Shown here: piece by piece, positions 7,524 through 7,526 of the stretch
Layout of the letters: each line of letters begins with the position of its first letter
Numbering within the stretch: the first letter of the stretch is position 1
Assembly (NCBI GenBank): GCA_024650095.1
Contig: JANKMV010000093.1
Coordinates: 1 to 7,526, forward strand
Direction of reading: 5' to 3'
Origin: Bacillota bacterium
GTDB taxonomy: Bacteria > Bacillota > Dethiobacteria > Dethiobacterales > Dethiobacteraceae
DNA length: 7,526 nucleotides
Program-made: the position numbers and the translations under genes
Notes under the pieces: model-generated
What the model saw: the letters and a program-made list of their open reading frames with translations, nothing else
What the model was told of the DNA's origin: nothing
Database searches by the model: none

Positions 7524-7526
7524 CGT

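Larger units (their letters stand above)
7164..7526. other. Gene-free upstream region carrying two repeat elements
   Basis: No convincing coding frame, tRNA or known RNA family was recognised here on either strand. The part nearest the promoter (about 7164-7210) is AT-rich. From about 7226 to the window end it is occupied by two related 132-bp elements separated by 29 bp. The gene upstream of uvrB lies outside the window, so its orientation relative to the repeats is unknown. Confidence 0.75.

Noticed and set aside
7226..7526. CRISPR array
   Set aside because: Only two direct copies exist, the spacing of about 124 bp is far too long, and the intervening DNA is related between copies, unlike spacers.

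Overview
The window is mostly one housekeeping locus on the minus strand: a co-directional nucleotide excision repair cluster read in the order uvrB (5113-7101), uvrA (2284-5109), uvrC (403-2271), followed by the start of a small membrane protein of the phage holin IV family (PF04020), which is cut by the left edge. Purine-rich Shine-Dalgarno sites, a balanced base composition and a contiguous uvrB-uvrA-uvrC order with a PF04020 protein next to it suggest a Firmicutes-type bacterium. My best guess is the Negativicutes, but this is an inference from layout and protein style, not a database match.

Layout from right to left, the direction of transcription. Positions 7164-7526 carry no gene. They hold two 132-bp MITE-like elements in the same orientation (7231-7362 and 7392-7523), whose ends are themselves hairpins. 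Positions 7101-7163 are AT-rich and hold the likely uvrB promoter, an extended -10 box with a 12-bp palindrome over the predicted start point. uvrB and uvrA are 3 nt apart, uvrA and uvrC 12 nt apart, and uvrC and the membrane gene 89 nt apart. I saw no terminator between any of them, so a single transcript is likely.

The three Uvr proteins work in sequence. UvrA (an ABC-type ATPase with zinc modules) and UvrB (a helicase-fold protein with a beta-hairpin) find and verify bulky DNA lesions. UvrC (GIY-YIG plus RNase H-like nuclease) then cuts on both sides of the lesion. All three appear full length, with the catalytic motifs I looked for intact. Having all three genes side by side would allow co-expression.

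There is no sign of a new multi-gene system here. The least explained part is the repeat-bearing leader upstream of uvrB, followed by the regulation of the operon, because I found no canonical SOS box.
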